From assembly GCA_964017235.1 (NCBI GenBank), contig OZ024938.1, forward strand, positions 60,689,816 to 60,753,815: a stretch of DNA of 64,000 nt, written 5' to 3'. Origin of the DNA: Sabellastarte sp. h YS-2021 (taxonomy: Eukaryota; Annelida; Polychaeta; Sabellida; Sabellidae). The first letter of the stretch is position 1. The number at the start of each line of letters is the position of its first letter. Made by a program: the position numbers and the translations under genes. Shown here one piece after another: positions 55,701-57,935 of this stretch. Under the pieces are notes generated by a model. That model worked only from the letters and a program-made list of their open reading frames with translations. It searched no databases and had not been told where the DNA came from.

Positions 55701-57633
55701 TTTTTTTTTTAATAATTACAATAATTACACCAATTTTCACCTCGCCTACAATACGGGGGACAAAAGATCATTTTTACCCCACAGCCCTTATGGGCTGTCG
55801 GGGTATTATTTTCATCCATGGTGTCCGGGCGGGCAGTGGGAAAAAGTCTGTCCGGCCTGTATTTCAGAAACCGTAAGGTGTAGGAAGTTGATACTTGGTA
55901 GGGACATTGGTTAGGGGGTGTAGGTGTGCAACGTCATGGTGTGACCTTGACTTGACCTTGCTGTAGTGACCTTGAGTTTGAAAATCTTCTGCGGGCTATA
56001 TCTCGGAAACCGTAAGGTGTAGGAAGTTGATACATGGTAGGGACATTGGTTAGGGGGTGTAGGTGGGCAGCATTATGGTGTGACCTTGATTTGACCTTGC
56101 TGTAGTGACCTTGACTTATAAAATCATGTCCGGGCTATATCTCAGAAACCGTAAGGTGTAGGAAGTTGATACTTAGTAGGGAAATTGGTTAGGGGGTGTA
56201 GGTGTGCAACGTCATGATGTGACCTTGATTGGACCTTTGACCTTGTCGTAGTGACCTTGACCTATAAAATCTTGTCTGGGCTATATCTTTGAAACTATAA
56301 GGTGTAGGAAGTTGATACTTGGTAGGAACATTGGTTAGGGGGTGTAGGTGTGCAACGTCATGGTGTGACCTTGATCTGATCTTTCCGTAGTGACCTTGAC
56401 CTTTAAACTTTTGTCAGGGCTATATATTGGAAACCATAAGGCGTAGGAAGTTGTTACTTGGTAGGGACATTTGTCAGGGGGTGTAGGTGTGCAACGTCAT
56501 GGTGTGACCTTGATTTGACCTTTGACCTTTCCGTAGTGACCTCGACCTATAAAATTTTGTCAGGGCTACACCTCGGAAACCGTAAGGTGTAGGAAGTTGT
56601 TACTTGGTAGGGACATTGGTTGGGGGTTGTAGGTGTTCCAACGTCATGGTGTGACCTTGATTTGACTTTTGGCCTTGTCATAGTGACCATGAGTTTTATA
56701 ATCTTCTCTTGGCTATTTCTTTGATTCCATAAGGTGTAGAAGGTGACACATGGTATGGACATCGGTTAAGGGGTGTAGGTGTACATCATGGTGTGACCTT
56801 TAACTTTGGCTCTGCCAAAGTGTGTTCACCTGCCATATTTGAGACATCTTTCTCTTATGACAAAGATATATGGATTGCTGCAACTGATTATTATTATGCA
56901 CTTTTACATAATTGTGCTTTTTCCACTGACAGCTATTCTCCAATTAATCAATTTTACAGCTTCATAATTTTTAGTTTACTGATTAATGCTGTCATCTTGC
57001 TTTTGAATTGTCTTGTTTTAATACTTTATCTTTACATACATTTTTTTTCTCTTAGATGTTATTTTCTCTTCTTAAACATTATTTGGAGCTTTGTGTAACT
57101 GACACTGCTCTGAAAGTATCCAGATCTTAGTAATGTTTCGCTACTACTATATCCCATGGTGTTGAAAACTATTCCCCCAGGCTGTGTGGTATGGGCATCT
57201 CCAATGCTATTTTTTCCATAGCTACAACATGGTGAGTAACTTGGAAGCCTTTGTTTTACTTGTCAGCACAACCATTAGGTGAGGGTATTTTGTTCTCAGA
57301 TACTGCTTGTTTATAGTGTAGTGTAATCCATAATAGTTGAAAATCTCGACCCTTAATTTTGTCACCATTTTATACATTCCAGATAGAAGCCTAGTTCAGA
57401 TAATGCCTGGTTAACCAGGGTTTGAAAACAAGTAACCTCCGGGCCATGTGAGGAAAAGTATTGCTAATACTATTTAATAGTAGTCCTGATGTTTTGAAAC
57501 TTTGCATTTTATGGTTTAGGAGTACAGTCCAAAACAGCTGATCACCCTGGTGAACTGTGTGGGTCATGTGAACAAAAAGGCCAGACAGAGACTGATCAAT
57601 ATTATAGAGGACACAGAAAGATACAGGAGATAG
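1709..57633 (+). CDS. VPS50: VPS50/syndetin (CCDC132), 24 coding exons, 5' end missing
   Basis: Spliced CDS: 1709-1789, 2153-2263, 3640-3711, 4451-4575, 5563-5680, 6608-6726, 10922-11063, 13408-13548, 14653-14782, 19827-20034, 20554-20652, 21325-21415, 22613-22777, 23123-23238, 25391-25488, 30690-30781, 31759-31791, 32416-32593, 33529-33677, 36160-36318, 36852-36973, 47354-47452, 55265-55355, 57520-57633. This is 2853 nt, or 950 residues plus stop, against 964 in human. Every intron is GT-AG and all phases agree. Seen: conserved blocks [93 protein letters not shown] and NKKARQ. Known of the family: syndetin joins VPS51, VPS52 and VPS53 in the EARP complex, which tethers vesicles for endosomal recycling and supports dense-core vesicle traffic. 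It has an N-terminal VPS54-like helical region and a conserved C-terminal domain (DUF2451). Residues 480-573 form a variable acidic linker. The start codon is not in view: an in-frame TAG abuts e1. Confidence 0.95.
2078..2152 (+). other. VPS50: Optional 75-nt 5' extension of exon e2
   Basis: An alternative acceptor (TGTTCAG at 2071-2077) opens 25 additional in-frame codons ending SCSLFQ just before the main acceptor. The extension has no counterpart in the vertebrate protein, so it is either a lineage-specific alternative segment or an unused acceptor. Confidence 0.4.
2153..2263 (+). CDS. VPS50: VPS50 exon e2
   Basis: 111 nt, phase 0/0. Carries [17 protein letters not shown] and ends FELE before donor GTATGC. 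The acceptor at 2151-2152 has a rich pyrimidine tract and gives the best match to vertebrate length. A second in-frame acceptor at 2076-2077 would extend the exon to 2078-2263 and add 25 residues. Confidence 0.88.
2264..3639. other. Intron 2, nothing recognised
   Basis: About 1.4 kb of AT-rich unique-looking sequence without repeats or reading frames that I can support. Confidence 0.5.
3640..3711 (+). CDS. VPS50: VPS50 exon e3
   Basis: 72 nt, phase 0/0. Encodes [20 protein letters not shown] and four more residues, matching the vertebrate KLPPVLNLQELE segment. Acceptor GTTTGTAG, donor GTATGT. Confidence 0.92.
4196..4430 (+). mobile_element. tRNA-derived SINE
   Basis: Has a pol III A-box-like GGTGCAGTG segment and B box GGTTCAAACCC at 4248-4258, then a body shared with the copies at 11968 and 42433 (TTGACCAACTGTATGTACTGG, written in two parts: TTGACCAACTG, TATGTACTGG) and a tail ending AAACCCAAATAAA. 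It lies in sense orientation with its tail about 20 bp from the e4 acceptor. Confidence 0.82.
4451..4575 (+). CDS. VPS50: VPS50 exon e4, with transposon at its donor
   Basis: 125 nt, phase 0/2. Contains [20 protein letters not shown] and [14 protein letters not shown], part of the N-terminal coiled-coil region. The donor is AGG|GTAAG, immediately followed at 4581 by a hAT-type element. A SINE tail lies within about 20 bp of the acceptor, so this exon is boxed in by transposons on both sides. Confidence 0.94.
4581..5150. mobile_element. hAT-type element inserted at the exon e4 splice donor
   Basis: 570 bp. Ends CAGTGCTGGTATTG and CGATACCAACACTA are inverted. The target duplication AGGGTAAG is exact at 4573-4580 and 5151-5158 and contains the VPS50 e4 donor. 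Most of the interior is a perfect 185-bp tandem duplication (4773-4957 and 4958-5142). No transposase is encoded. Confidence 0.88.
5159..5505 (+). pseudogene. Decayed tandem copies of the exon e4/intron 4 junction
   Basis: Starting near 5249 and 5389 are two diverged copies of the last part of e4 plus the start of intron 4. Both copies contain ATGGATTTACAGA; the first continues with GTGTGTAGGAAGAGTAGA against exon GTGTGTAGGAGGAGTAGA. The intron parts repeat GAGTAATTT and GTGAATGTAAATAC. The corresponding donors have become GTTAGT and GTAACT. Confidence 0.72.
5563..5680 (+). CDS. VPS50: VPS50 exon e5
   Basis: 118 nt, enters in phase 2 and ends phase 0. Contains [20 protein letters not shown] and KALATIKTL. 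Acceptor CTTTTACAG, donor GTGAGT. A second AG four bases downstream would break the frame. Confidence 0.95.
5863..6092. mobile_element. TA-flanked MITE, copy 1
   Basis: 230 bp with inverted ends GAGTAAGAAATCTAAAATT and its complement AATTTAAGATTTCTTACTC, flanked by TA on both sides, as for Tc1/mariner-type insertions. A second copy in opposite orientation is at 37113-37335. Confidence 0.78.
6093..6607. other. Rest of intron 5, nothing recognised
   Basis: AT-rich sequence leading to the e6 acceptor; no repeats or reading frames supported. Confidence 0.45.
6608..6726 (+). CDS. VPS50: VPS50 exon e6
   Basis: 119 nt, phase 0/2. Encodes [20 protein letters not shown] and [19 protein letters not shown], nearly identical to vertebrate syndetin. 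Acceptor TTTTCAG, donor GTAACA. Confidence 0.96.
7150..9000 (+). repeat. Minisatellite F, unit about 350 bp
   Basis: The block beginning TTTGGACTTTTTGC recurs at about 7498, 7851, 8202, 8551 and 8899, i.e. every 348-353 bp, with a further diverged unit at 7150. Units share ACTATGTGACTGATAGAGCT and ATTTAACCTGTGTATGAGG. Short antisense frames in this array follow the repeat and are not genes. Confidence 0.85.
9721..9957. repeat. Two-copy tandem duplication, about 134 bp
   Basis: The block with AATATTTTATTTGT and ATAGAAACAGATATGC occurs at 9721 and again at about 9855 with few differences, inside the tail of the family F element. Confidence 0.8.
10922..11063 (+). CDS. VPS50: VPS50 exon e7
   Basis: 142 nt, enters phase 2, ends phase 0. 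Encodes [38 protein letters not shown] and YKLLGKTQ. The acceptor is preceded by a long T tract; donor GTGGGT. Confidence 0.96.
11214..11450. mobile_element. Mariner-type MITE with long inverted ends, copy 1
   Basis: 237 bp flanked by TA. Inverted ends begin CAGGGGGGG and extend about 50 bp (ACGTTA, GAATGGGACATCCATAGC, then CTACC), with few mismatches. A second copy is at 35731-35971. Confidence 0.8.
11968..12194 (+). mobile_element. tRNA-derived SINE with perfect 14-bp TSD
   Basis: Body shared with the SINE at 4196: TGGCAGAGTGGTAAC A-box region, TTGACCAACTG, ATATGACCTGTACAGTGTT and tail AAACCCCAAATAAATAAA. Flanked by GTCACCTCAATGTC at 11954-11967 and 12195-12208, an exact 14-bp duplication, so the insertion is fairly recent. 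The B box is degenerate. Confidence 0.9.
12209..13407. other. Rest of intron 7
   Basis: AT-rich. A C-rich tract (C runs broken by A) occupies about 13239-13274. Near 13040-13150 AAGCTTCATCTTAGCTAA and TTAGCTAAGTCTGTGAAG form a weak inverted pair that may be an old MITE. Nothing else supported. Confidence 0.5.
13408..13548 (+). CDS. VPS50: VPS50 exon e8
   Basis: 141 nt, phase 0/0. Begins [20 protein letters not shown] and continues through [13 protein letters not shown] to YADLCT. Acceptor ATTTCAG, donor GTAAGT. Confidence 0.96.
13589..14195. mobile_element. TIR element with CAGGGYCYGTATTCAC ends
   Basis: Left CAGGGTCTGTATTCACAAAC and right GTTAGTGAATACGGGCCCTG are inverted. Just inside lie TTCTTAG-type motifs that recur at 58820-59370. 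The interior holds a 5S-rRNA-like segment. No target duplication is evident, so the class is uncertain. Confidence 0.6.
13821..13885 (-). repeat. 5S rRNA-like segment (SINE3-type or pseudogene)
   Basis: On the minus strand it reads GAAGTTAAGCAGC, then GGGCTATGTTAGTACTTGGATGGGTGACT (as GTTAGTACTTGG and ATGGGTGACT), matching the internal control region of eukaryotic 5S rRNA. Only about half of the gene is recognisable, so it is not a functional 5S gene. Confidence 0.65.
14653..14782 (+). CDS. VPS50: VPS50 exon e9
   Basis: 130 nt, phase 0/1. Encodes [20 protein letters not shown] followed by [10 protein letters not shown]. Acceptor CCTTGTAG, donor GTAATA. Confidence 0.93.
14856..15335. mobile_element. 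hAT-type MITE, decayed
   Basis: 480 bp. Ends TAGGGATGGGTC and GGCTCGTCCCTA are imperfectly inverted; flanks CTATGGAT and CTACAGAT agree at 6 of 8. The interior holds two diverged copies of a segment with TTGTTCC..TTAAGTTT and TTATATGTGYTGACAAG. Related in sequence to the MITE at 33804-34176. Confidence 0.6.
15889..19365 (+). mobile_element. HINE-like element with 146-bp repeats (family E), full length
   Basis: Head hairpin at 15889-15919: TACCCCACAGCCC, TTAA loop, GGGCTGTCGGGGTA. Next come CCCATGGTGTCC and a GGGCGG microsatellite, then about 20 units of 146 bp (15960-18890) and a unique 440-bp tail. GGCTGTGGGGTA at 19333-19344 is the exact 12-bp inverse of the head start. GCATC-TCT-GATGC forms a hairpin at 19348-19360, then a T run. 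Two further copies lie at 32965 and 55775. Confidence 0.75.
15960..18890 (+). repeat. Minisatellite E, 146-bp unit with higher-order structure
   Basis: Each unit contains TGACCTTTGACCTTG, CTCGGAAACCGTAAGGTG and AAGTTGATACTTGGTAGGG. From variant bases I sort units 5-18 as a-b-c-d-b-c-d repeated twice. Matching positions 16561/17583 and 16707/17729 are both 1022 bp apart (7 x 146). Confidence 0.88.
19827..20034 (+). CDS. VPS50: VPS50 exon e10
   Basis: 208 nt, the longest coding exon here, phase 1/2. After a variable Ser/Asp/Pro-rich stretch it gives [20 protein letters not shown] and [15 protein letters not shown]. Acceptor TTTCATCAG, donor GTGAGT. Confidence 0.95.
20035..20553. other. Intron 10, nothing recognised
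   Basis: AT-rich with T-rich runs near 20467-20490; no repeat or gene supported. Confidence 0.5.
20554..20652 (+). CDS. VPS50: VPS50 exon e11
   Basis: 99 nt, phase 2/2. Encodes [20 protein letters not shown] and [12 protein letters not shown], close to identical to vertebrates. Acceptor CTGTTCTAG, donor GTATGT. Confidence 0.96.
20653..21324. other. Intron 11, nothing recognised
   Basis: AT-rich unique-looking DNA ending in the e12 acceptor. Confidence 0.5.
21325..21415 (+). CDS. VPS50: VPS50 exon e12
   Basis: 91 nt, enters phase 2, ends phase 0. Encodes [20 protein letters not shown] and [11 protein letters not shown]. Acceptor CATTTTAG, donor GTAAAT. Confidence 0.96.
21549..21735. mobile_element. 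TA-flanked MITE
   Basis: 187 bp between TA dinucleotides. Ends CCGTATTTTTTCAAAAT and ATTTTGGAAATTTATGG are imperfectly inverted. The interior repeats the motif CAGGCGTT several times. Confidence 0.5.
21823..22222. mobile_element. hAT-type MITE
   Basis: 400 bp. Ends TAGTGATGTCATTG and TTGATGACACCACTA are inverted. Flanks CATACTGC (21815-21822) and CATATTGC (22223-22230) agree at 7 of 8. Confidence 0.75.
22250..22600. repeat. Two diverged repeat units in intron 12
   Basis: CTCTAACTCAAAAACGCC...TTTGAAACTTGACAGGGTGGTAG recurs about 170 bp later as CTCTAACTTGAAGATGCC...TTTCAAACTTGTCAGAGTGGTAG. This looks like a remnant of a minisatellite element; no ends are visible. Confidence 0.5.
22613..22777 (+). 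CDS. VPS50: VPS50 exon e13 (variable linker)
   Basis: 165 nt, phase 0/0. Starts EFKFM as in vertebrates, then a variable charged region with [19 protein letters not shown], corresponding to the vertebrate YCSGGNPFEI segment. Acceptor TATGTGTAG, donor GTAAGA. Confidence 0.93.
23123..23238 (+). CDS. VPS50: VPS50 exon e14 (acidic linker)
   Basis: 116 nt, phase 0/2. Encodes [20 protein letters not shown] followed by EMTGDAPK, matching the vertebrate acidic [21 protein letters not shown] segment. The Ser-Asp run resembles casein kinase 2 sites (inference). Acceptor has a T9 tract; donor GTAAGG. Confidence 0.95.
23570..24185. repeat. Minisatellite G, unit about 150 bp
   Basis: The phrase TTGCCATGGCAACAC recurs at about 23691, 23839, 23994 and 24146, with TTCCACAGCCTAAACC between copies. 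A CGGTGGCGGTGGCGG run precedes it near 23550, as in the other minisatellite elements, but no hairpin ends were found. Confidence 0.7.
24186..25390. other. Remainder of intron 14: remnants of D- and E-like repeats
   Basis: Contains a unit like minisatellite D near 24480-24600 (AAATCGTGGTCTGCAAATC, TTGACC) and two E-like units near 24975-25180 rich in TGACCTTGACCTTGGCTCTG. All are single or paired, decayed and without ends. Confidence 0.45.
25391..25488 (+). CDS. VPS50: VPS50 exon e15
   Basis: 98 nt, phase 2/1. A basic stretch ([13 protein letters not shown]) leads into [16 protein letters not shown], as in vertebrates. Acceptor TATTTTCAG, donor GTGAGT. Confidence 0.95.
26060..27170 (+). repeat. 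Minisatellite C, unit about 155 bp, first array
   Basis: About seven units with GTTGAGTAAATC, ATTGCATTTACAG, TTTGGGTCAGCTATAACATA and GCATAGCTGAGTAATAGC. The same monomer fills 38090-40770. Confidence 0.88.
27290..28335 (+). repeat. Minisatellite B, 133-bp unit, first array
   Basis: About eight units with GAGAGCTTTCACTTGGTGAA, CACCTACTCAAAATGAGTAA and AAAAGTATTGCAGATAGCC. The same monomer is found in the arrays at 44349, 45351 and 51671, which belong to an element with different ends. Confidence 0.9.
28680..29340 (+). pseudogene. Decayed copies of the intron 15/exon 16 junction
   Basis: GCTTGTATTATAAACTT followed by CAAATGATAAAGGTCTTGAA at 29273-29315 mirrors ACTTGTATTTTAAACTT and CAGATGATGAAGGTGTTGAA of the e16 junction (30669-30718); the acceptor AG and about 11 bases are deleted. 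Weaker copies: GCTTGTATTGTAAACTTG at 28980, GCTTGTATTAAAAATTACGTGCAAATAATG near 28846 (two adjacent blocks) and AATACATGCAGAT near 28716. Confidence 0.6.
29375..30623 (+). mobile_element. 5'-truncated, broken LINE (L2/CR1-like)
   Basis: Reverse transcriptase pieces in order: [16 protein letters not shown] (about 29420), [13 protein letters not shown] (29587), YLAVD where YADD is expected (about 29671), [10 protein letters not shown] (about 29778), NLGVIFDS (about 29890), [16 protein letters not shown] (about 30180), then [13 protein letters not shown] and [10 protein letters not shown]. Frameshifts and stops separate them. The 3' end reads GCGCTATATAAAT and then (ATT)n, as in L2/CR1-type elements. 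Sense to VPS50, ending 66 bp before e16. Not functional. Confidence 0.88.
30601..30623 (+). repeat. (ATT)n microsatellite, LINE 3' tail
   Basis: Short ATT array directly after the LINE terminus; it marks the 3' insertion boundary. Confidence 0.85.
30690..30781 (+). CDS. VPS50: VPS50 exon e16
   Basis: 92 nt, phase 1/0. Encodes [20 protein letters not shown] and [10 protein letters not shown], one of the most conserved blocks of the protein. A LINE tail ends 66 bp upstream and a MITE begins 17 bp downstream. Decayed copies of this exon's 5' half lie upstream in intron 15. Confidence 0.96.
30799..31255. mobile_element. TTA-flanked MITE (Harbinger-like)
   Basis: 457 bp. Ends TACCCCTTTCACACTGCAGG and its partner (inverse TACCCCTTTCACCCTATAGG) continue for about 37 bp (GTGGTACACCC, GCGG). 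Flanked by TTA at 30796-30798 and 31256-31258, a typical PIF/Harbinger target. It begins 17 bp past the last base of exon e16. Confidence 0.7.
31759..31791 (+). CDS. VPS50: VPS50 microexon e17
   Basis: 33 nt, phase 0/0, encoding [11 protein letters not shown], which matches the vertebrate IYTFFGR position. Flanked by acceptor CTTGTTAG and donor GTAAGT. Being in frame, it could be skipped without a frameshift. Confidence 0.9.
31792..32415. other. Intron 17
   Basis: Unique AT-rich DNA except for a short two-copy repeat near 32075-32180 (GAATAGCTTTTCTAGTATTTAGCATGTT and GAATTGCTTTTCTAATATTTAGCATGTT, each shown here in pieces of the same motif AGCATGTT). Nothing else supported. Confidence 0.5.
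32416..32593 (+). CDS. VPS50: VPS50 exon e18
   Basis: 178 nt, phase 0/1. Contains [17 protein letters not shown] and [14 protein letters not shown] (vertebrate KVPSPHLSHLVVL). The donor is AAAGA|GTAAAT; reading through meets a stop within three codons. Acceptor CCTCTGCAG. Confidence 0.94.
32965..33280 (+). mobile_element. 5'-truncated family E element
   Basis: One 146-bp E unit (TTTGACCTTTAACCTTGCC...GGAAGTTGATACTTGGTAGG) joined to a family E tail, ending GGTTGTGGGGTACGGGCATC at 33244-33263. The head hairpin and the rest of the array are absent. Confidence 0.75.
33529..33677 (+). CDS. VPS50: VPS50 exon e19
   Basis: 149 nt, enters phase 1, ends phase 0. Encodes [37 protein letters not shown] and FLQQFYSQ. 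Acceptor ACTCATCAG, donor GTATGC. Confidence 0.96.
33804..34176. mobile_element. hAT-type MITE
   Basis: 373 bp. Ends TAGGGCAGAGTC and GACCCTGCCCTA are inverted; flanks GAATATGC (33796-33803) and GAGTATGC (34177-34184) agree at 7 of 8. The interior (TTGTTTCCAATATTTTTCAT, TGCATTATTATACACTGAC) resembles the MITE at 14856. Confidence 0.8.
34177..34789. other. Intron 19 sequence, nothing recognised
   Basis: AT-rich, no exon or repeat that I can support. Confidence 0.45.
34790..35060 (+). mobile_element. LINE 3' fragment
   Basis: A decayed frame reads [18 protein letters not shown] and then KAHLFHEA, the usual C-terminal end of L2/CR1-type ORF2 proteins. It is followed by ATTAAGCGCTTACAAAG, a common 3' UTR motif of these elements. 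Only the tail is present. Confidence 0.65.
35061..35730. other. Intron 19 sequence, nothing recognised
   Basis: No repeat or reading frame supported. Confidence 0.45.
35731..35971. mobile_element. Mariner-type MITE with long inverted ends, copy 2
   Basis: Same family as 11214-11450: GGGGGGGTCACGTTAG on the left, GTTTGCTAACGTGAC and a CA-rich, C-rich run on the right, TA on both flanks. It lacks GGGACATCCATAG-type bases in its left arm. Confidence 0.75.
36160..36318 (+). CDS. VPS50: VPS50 exon e20
   Basis: 159 nt, phase 0/0. Encodes [20 protein letters not shown], then [20 protein letters not shown]. Acceptor CTTCCACAG, donor GTAAAA. Confidence 0.96.
36319..36851. other. Intron 20, nothing recognised
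   Basis: Unique-looking AT-rich DNA. Confidence 0.5.
36852..36973 (+). CDS. VPS50: VPS50 exon e21
   Basis: 122 nt, phase 0/2. Encodes [20 protein letters not shown] and [15 protein letters not shown]. Acceptor GCTGTAACAG, donor GTAGGT. The longest intron of the window (10.4 kb) follows. Confidence 0.95.
37113..37335. mobile_element. TA-flanked MITE, copy 2 (inverted relative to 5863)
   Basis: Ends GAGTAAGAAATCTAAAATTT and TTTTAGATTTCTTACTT. The interior is the reverse complement of the 5863-6092 copy. The outer TA is degraded on the left. Confidence 0.75.
38090..40770 (+). repeat. Minisatellite C, unit about 155 bp, second array
   Basis: About 16 units, with CACTGTTGAGTAAATC or CACTATTGAG at about 38421, 38576, 38730, 38885 and 39040 (spacing 154-155). 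One unit is split by a SINE at 40402. Confidence 0.9.
40402..40557 (+). mobile_element. tRNA-derived SINE inside a minisatellite unit
   Basis: A box TGGCCTAGTGG, B box GGTTCGAGTCC (40462-40472), tail AACGGGACGTAAAACCCCAA with TTTGACC repeats. It interrupts the C unit between CTCATTG and CATAGCTGAG. The tRNA-like part has no pairing acceptor stem, so it is not a tRNA gene. Confidence 0.8.
40781..41590 (+). repeat. Minisatellite D, unit about 146 bp
   Basis: AATCATGGGCTGGGAATC recurs at about 40781, 40927, 41074, 41220 and 41367, with CTTATAACTCGCTTATTATT between. Single D-like units also occur at 19480-19660, 24480-24600 and 28345-28560. Confidence 0.88.
41591..42420. other. Intron 21 sequence, nothing recognised
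   Basis: No exon; short reading frames here have no protein-like features. Confidence 0.45.
42433..42672 (-). mobile_element. tRNA-derived SINE, reverse orientation, 11-bp TSD
   Basis: Same family as 4196 and 11968 on the opposite strand: TTATTTATTGGGGTTTTACA tail complement, then AACACTGTACAGGTC, ending GGTGACAGAGTGGTAAC on the minus strand. Flanked by CTCTGCAGATA at 42422-42432 and 42673-42683. Confidence 0.85.
42701..43078. mobile_element. hAT-type MITE, family TAGTGGTG, copy 1
   Basis: 378 bp. TAGTGGTGGG and CACACCACTA ends; flanked by ATATAAAG at 42693-42700 and 43079-43086, an exact 8-bp duplication. Shares its interior (GCTTTGAAA, GATGAAGTATCAGCCATT) with the copies at 54848 and 61807. 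Confidence 0.9.
43429..46927 (+). mobile_element. HINE-like element with arrays A and B, 5'-truncated copy
   Basis: Starts inside the head hairpin: only GGGACGCTT (43429-43437) of the AAGCGTCCC/GGGACGCTT pair is present. Then GTATGGGAG, a CCGGCTCC-type stub and arrays A-B-A-B. The tail holds AGGACGCTT and the perfect hairpin GTTTTTGC-TAT-GCAAAAAC at 46874-46892, ending CCTCTAGTTT. Same family as 50298-54718. Confidence 0.78.
43800..46430 (+). repeat. Alternating minisatellites A (169 bp) and B (133 bp)
   Basis: A units (AAAACCGTGCTAGATAGAGC, AAAATGGCGGCCATTTTGAA) fill 43800-44345. B units run from 44349 to 44685, then A resumes (44687-45350) and B again (45351-46430). AGAGCTTTCACTTGG after the first A block (44349) and after the second (45351) are 1002 bp apart, so this looks like an internal segmental duplication. 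Confidence 0.85.
47354..47452 (+). CDS. VPS50: VPS50 exon e22
   Basis: 99 nt, phase 2/2. Encodes [20 protein letters not shown] and [13 protein letters not shown]. Acceptor TTTCCACAG, donor GTTAGT. The exon lies between two directly repeated 3.5-4.4 kb transposons of one family, so deletion between them would remove it in frame. Confidence 0.96.
47522..48324. mobile_element. Pogo/Tigger-type MITE
   Basis: 803 bp flanked by TA. Ends CAGTAGAACCTTGATTATCC and the inverse of GATAATCGAGGTTCTACTG. A second pair just inside reads CCGAACCC and GGTTCGGAT. No transposase frame. Confidence 0.82.
48418..49534. mobile_element. TTAA-flanked TIR element (piggyBac-like target)
   Basis: 1117 bp. GGGGCTATCAACGTAAC on the left and GTTACATTGATAGCCCC on the right are inverted; both are bordered by TTAA (48414-48417 and 49535-49538). 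The TTAA target suggests piggyBac, but the ends are not the usual CCC and no transposase is seen. Confidence 0.6.
49539..50297. other. Intron 22 sequence, nothing recognised
   Basis: AT-rich DNA before the 50298 element. Confidence 0.45.
50341..50404. repeat. GC-rich (GGCTCCGCC)n microsatellite
   Basis: Sits 22 bp after the head hairpin. An apparent Gly/Ala-rich antisense frame here is only this repeat. Confidence 0.88.
50740..51660 (+). repeat. Minisatellite A, 169-bp unit
   Basis: TGCTTATATCTCGAAAACCG recurs at 50741 and 50910 (169 bp apart) and onward for about five units, each with AAAATGGCGGCCATTTTGAA. Confidence 0.9.
51671..54210 (+). repeat. Minisatellite B, 133-bp unit, longest array
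   Basis: About 19 units of GAGAGCTTTCACTTGGTGAA...CTCAAAATGAGTAAATGCGA; consecutive starts at 53266 and 53399 are 133 bp apart. Units are highly similar, so the array was homogenised or expanded recently. Confidence 0.92.
54848..55223. mobile_element. hAT-type MITE, family TAGTGGTG, copy 2
   Basis: 376 bp, ends TAGTGGTGGG and CACACCACTA; CCTGAAAT is duplicated exactly at 54840-54847 and 55224-55231. Lies 41 bp upstream of exon e23. Confidence 0.92.
55265..55355 (+). CDS. VPS50: VPS50 exon e23
   Basis: 91 nt, enters phase 2, ends phase 0. Encodes [20 protein letters not shown] and [11 protein letters not shown]. Acceptor ATTATTATAG, donor GTGAGT. A hAT-type MITE with a perfect target duplication ends 41 bp upstream of the exon. 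Confidence 0.95.
55775..57212 (+). mobile_element. HINE-like family E element, second full copy
   Basis: Head hairpin at 55775-55805 (TACCCCACAGCCC / GGGCTGTCGGGGTA, loop TTAT), CCATGGTGTCC and GGGCGGGC run, about 6.5 E units (55830-56780), tail homologous to 19150-19360. Ends GGCTGTGTGGTA (57180-57191, 11 of 12 to the inverse head) and GCATC-TCC-AATGC. It directly abuts a fragment of the C-type lead-in (TTCCATAGCTACAACATGG). Confidence 0.75.
57520..57633 (+). CDS. VPS50: VPS50 exon e24 (C-terminal, with stop)
   Basis: 114 nt including TAG at 57631-57633. Encodes [20 protein letters not shown], then [17 protein letters not shown], matching the vertebrate C-terminus (HINKKARQKLL...). Acceptor ATGGTTTAG. 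Confidence 0.96.
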   Translation, partial: EYSPKQLITLVNCVGHVNKKARQRLINIIEDTERYRR

Positions 57634-57927
57634 CACAGGATGTGTGTTGTGTAGAATCTGTAGTGTAAGTAGAGCCAGTCATAGTCAACTCTAGCAACAA
57701 CTGAGTCCAGATTGGAGTTCAAATCATGAGAAAATACTGCATTTATGTGGATGTAAGTAGAAATTGGCCATAGTTACACCAACATTAGACTGAGGTTGTA
57801 CTGTAAAGCAATAATTATTGATTGTCTCTGCTGGAAGTCAATCCCAGTGCCTACGGATTACATACAAAAATAAACACAAGTCACTCTTTAACCAGCTAAG
57901 CTAAAGGACAATCTCTCACAAGCCCAG
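57634..57927 (+). other. Probable VPS50 3' UTR
   Basis: Unique sequence between the stop codon and the hAT-type element; includes the first AATAAA. The extent of the transcript cannot be read from the sequence. Confidence 0.5.
57869..57874 (+). promoter_or_regulatory. Candidate poly(A) signal AATAAA
   Basis: First AATAAA after the VPS50 stop, 236 bp downstream, with a modest T-rich stretch after it. Further AATAAA motifs occur much later (for example near 60425 and 63400), so the real 3' end is not settled. Confidence 0.3.
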
Positions 57928-57935
57928 GTGTTAAC

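Noticed and set aside
57391-57636. Antisense frame over exon e24
   Set aside because: A shadow of the VPS50 coding exon; the sense frame has clear homology and splice signals.
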